The notes beneath the pieces were generated by a model, which worked only from the letters and a program-made list of their open reading frames with translations, was not told the origin of the DNA and made no database searches. Position numbers and translations under genes: made by a program. From Tubiluchus corallicola (Eukaryota > Priapulida > Priapulimorpha > Priapulimorphida > Tubiluchidae): DNA of 37,094 nt. Of the stretch, positions 36,800-37,094 are shown piece after piece. Position 1 is the first letter of the stretch; every line of letters begins with the position of its first letter. The stretch is taken from assembly GCA_030141605.1 (NCBI GenBank), contig JAQGDQ010002438.1, positions 1 to 37,094 of the forward strand, read 5' to 3'.

Positions 36800-37094
36800 T
36801 TAAATTTTTACACCTTGTGCGGGCGTAAAGTCGCCACGGTAACCCTCGCAAATATGGCAATTGACGCAATCTCGGCAATCGTAGCAACTGCCGCAAACAT
36901 GGCAATTGACGCAAGCAAGGCAATCGTAGCAATTGTGGCAGTTGCGGCAATGATCACAATTGTTACAATTGCTACAATCCCAGCAACCTTCGCAATCTTG
37001 ACAGTTATCAGGGCAGTTGCGGCAATTGTGGCAGTTGCGGCAATTGTGGCAGTTGCGGCAAAAAGAGCAATCTTCACAATTTTCGCAATTTTCC
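36800..37094 (-). CDS. Cys-triplet protein 1, 3' part (cut by window end)
   Basis: C-terminal part of the gene fully seen at 1642-2058. The leader module and start codon lie beyond the window end. Not a natural truncation. Confidence 0.85.
   Translation of the reverse strand, partial: ENCENCEDCSFCRNCHNCRNCHNCRNCPDNCQDCEGCWDCSNCNNCDHCRNCHNCYDCLACVNCHVCGSCYDCRDCVNCHICEGYRGDFTPAQGVKI

Larger units (their letters stand above)
35159..37094. repeat. Terminal direct repeat, right copy
   Basis: Duplicate of bases 1-1936; see the left copy. Genes inside are the same genes, not paralogues: end of the primase-helicase, terminator, HTH gene, and the 3' part of Cys-triplet gene 1. Confidence 0.95.

Overview
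The window reads as the complete genome of a tailed bacteriophage of about 35,158 bp, followed by a second copy of its own first 1,936 bp (1-1936 equals 35159-37094). The map is therefore circular or terminally redundant, and the primase-helicase gene runs across the arbitrary ends. I see no integrase, transposase, tRNA, CRISPR array or ribosomal gene. A lipobox-bearing outer-spanin candidate beside a membrane-anchored coiled-coil protein points to a Gram-negative host. The standard genetic code, strong Shine-Dalgarno sites and TTGACA-17-TATAAT-like promoters are used. The host cannot be named from the sequence; I found no close match in memory.

Layout. (1) 1-1115: 3' end of the primase-helicase and a bidirectional terminator. 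(2) 1176-3193: leftward accessory island 1, with two cysteine-every-third-residue proteins, a double-HTH regulator translationally coupled to them, and an unknown 177-aa gene. (3) 3175-3707: AT-rich non-coding stretch with short direct repeats and a hairpin, just before the terminase. (4) 3708-20907: rightward late genes. The head module is of Mu/HK97 mixed type: small and large terminase, portal fused to a MuF-like tail, protease-scaffold, decoration-like protein and Mu gpT-like major capsid. It is followed by a non-contractile (siphovirus) tail module with connectors, tail tube, a G/GT chaperone pair made through a GGGAAAG -1 frameshift site, an 875-aa tape measure and tip proteins. (5) 20909-21352: GH24 endolysin. 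(6) 21339-23020: leftward accessory island 2, with two more Cys-triplet proteins and two unknown genes. (7) 23117-23995: rightward C5 methyltransferase. (8) 24014-31482: one long leftward operon with N6-adenine methyltransferase, DUF6378-like protein, o- and i-spanin-like proteins, holin-like proteins, an M15-peptidase-like protein lacking its metal ligands, a sliding-clamp-like protein, family A DNA polymerase, an SSB-like protein, a DUF2800/PD-(D/E)XK protein and a repeat-rich protein. (9) 31573-36249: rightward early operon with SF2 helicase, a small protein, VRR-NUC nuclease, a small protein and primase-helicase. Operons 8 and 9 diverge from a compact promoter at 31498-31550 whose two -10 boxes overlap on opposite strands.

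How it fits together. The phage carries a largely self-contained replication set (primase-helicase, helicase, polymerase, clamp, SSB, nucleases) driven from one symmetric promoter, plus a late block for virion assembly. The two accessory islands look alike: both run leftward, carry paralogous Cys-triplet genes, and share an identical 51-bp promoter segment. Both also lack the hexamer GATTCG/CGAATC, which occurs by my count roughly 95 times elsewhere in the genome. The islands with their HTH regulator, laid out like an anti-defence (acr-aca type) operon, are the best candidate for an undescribed system.
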